Positions 5,440 through 5,965 of a stretch of DNA of 5,965 bases are shown piece by piece (within the stretch, counting starts at the first letter, position 1; each line of letters begins with the position of its first letter). The notes under the pieces are model-generated. The model saw nothing but the letters and a program-made list of their open reading frames with translations, ran no database searches and was not told where the DNA came from. The translations under genes and the position numbers were made by a program. Source of the stretch: JAOUEE01 sp051011595 (GTDB lineage: Bacteria > Actinomycetota > Acidimicrobiia > Acidimicrobiales > SHLQ01); contig JBPCTQ010000132.1 in assembly GCA_051011595.1 (NCBI GenBank), positions 1-5,965 on the forward strand, in the 5' to 3' direction.

Positions 5440-5965
5440 CGTGATCCTCGAAGATACCGATAGCGGACCAGTAGTGGCATGGTGAGCGCCGTCACCCAGC
5501 GCCGCGCGGGAGCCGGCATCTCGTCACGCCAGGCCTCGTCGCGGCGAAGGGCCACCTCACCCTTGTCGAATCGTGAGGGGTTCCCGGCCACCGAGTGGAC
5601 GGGCTGGAGGTCGATGGCCGATCCGCTGATGAACTCGAGCGAGCCCGGTTCGACGTCGGCGAAGTCGAGCACTCGCCGCAAGGTGGTGTCGGGTTCGTCG
5701 ATGAGGTCCTCGTAGCGCACGGTGAGCACCGGAACACCGAGCAGTCGGAACGAGGCGAAGACCAGATTCCACGACAGCCAACGCCAGCCCATCAGCGCTG
5801 GTGGGTAGCGGTTCATCATGGCCTCGTCGTCGACCACTTCGACCTTGCGCTTCTCCTTGGTCCACGAAAAGGCCACCCCCCGGCTGTCACGAACCAGATG
5901 AACGATGCGCAGGTCGACACGGAGTCGCCGCAGCAACAGGGCGGTGGAGATCTGTTTGGTCGAGT
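5436..5965 (-). CDS. Sulfotransferase, N-terminal part beyond the window
   Basis: The reading frame stays open to the right edge, so about 175 C-terminal residues are visible. The first complete codons read STKQISTALLLRRL, matching the (D)S-S/T-K segment common in actinobacterial sulfotransferases. IVHLVRDSRGVAFSW (20-34 of the visible part) is the 3'-phosphate-binding motif, with R25 and S33 as candidate PAPS contacts. VRYEDLIDEPDTTLRRVLDF is the typical later segment of the family, and the tail (ALRRDEAWRDEMP ... RYRYL) also fits. The 5'-phosphosulfate loop must lie outside the window. This protein differs clearly from the other sulfotransferase here: no IGAQRSGTTS-type start is visible, and its 3'-phosphate motif and tail are of the Sulfotransfer_3-like kind. 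The TTG at 5936 is an internal Leu codon, not a start. Its stop overlaps the glycosyltransferase start as ATGA, making it the first visible gene of the coupled operon. Confidence 0.88.
   Translation of the reverse strand, partial: STKQISTALLLRRLRVDLRIVHLVRDSRGVAFSWTKEKRKVEVVDDEAMMNRYPPALMGWRWLSWNLVFASFRLLGVPVLTVRYEDLIDEPDTTLRRVLDFADVEPGSLEFISGSAIDLQPVHSVAGNPSRFDKGEVALRRDEAWRDEMPAPARRWVTALTMPLLVRYRYLRGSR
5445..5449 (-). promoter_or_regulatory. Ribosome binding site of the glycosyltransferase gene
   Basis: GAGGA on the minus strand ends 5 bases before ATG 5439, within the last codons of the upstream sulfotransferase. It supports the ATG that forms the ATGA overlap. Confidence 0.6.

Noticed and set aside
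4414..5463. Plus-strand open frame (349 codons) opposite the glycosyltransferase
   Set aside because: It mirrors a gene with clear GT2 motifs and carries no recognisable family of its own.

Overview
The window is GC-rich, densely coding DNA with strong G/C preference at third codon positions. All six genes lie on the minus strand. Gene density, codon use and protein style fit a high-GC actinomycete. An acidimicrobial lineage is possible, but the sequence alone does not settle it.

Positions 5965 down to 1159 hold one compact gene set, read right to left: a sulfotransferase cut by the window edge, a family 2 glycosyltransferase, an O-antigen ligase/polymerase-like membrane protein, an aminoglycoside-phosphotransferase-fold kinase, and a second, different sulfotransferase. 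All four gene junctions overlap by 1 to 4 bases (ATGA at 5436-5439, TGATG at 4487-4491, ATGA at 3179-3182, GTGA at 2034-2037). This indicates one translationally coupled operon. The combination points to making and decorating an extracellular glycan: sugar transfer, membrane polymerisation or ligation, sulfation, and possibly phosphorylation. The glycan itself cannot be read from the sequence.

Positions 1029-1158 form the only sizeable intergenic gap. Nearly all of it is two copies of a 56-bp element with a 60-bp period, 55/56 identical, and each copy can fold into a long hairpin. On the transcribed strand the single difference between copies turns a G-C pair into a G-U wobble, so the fold is kept. 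The second hairpin ends 3 bases before the ribosome binding site of the next gene.

Positions 60-1028 encode a LigD-related protein with an apparently intact 3'-phosphoesterase domain. It is fused to a ligase adenylation domain that has lost its nucleotide-accepting lysine and other core residues and has no OB-fold. It looks like a repair phosphoesterase carrying a non-catalytic ligase-like module. Positions 1-59 hold only a short inverted repeat that might end transcription.

The features most worth a second look are the dead-ligase/live-phosphoesterase fusion, the paired-hairpin repeat, and the operon that combines two unrelated-looking sulfotransferases with a kinase and a polymerase.
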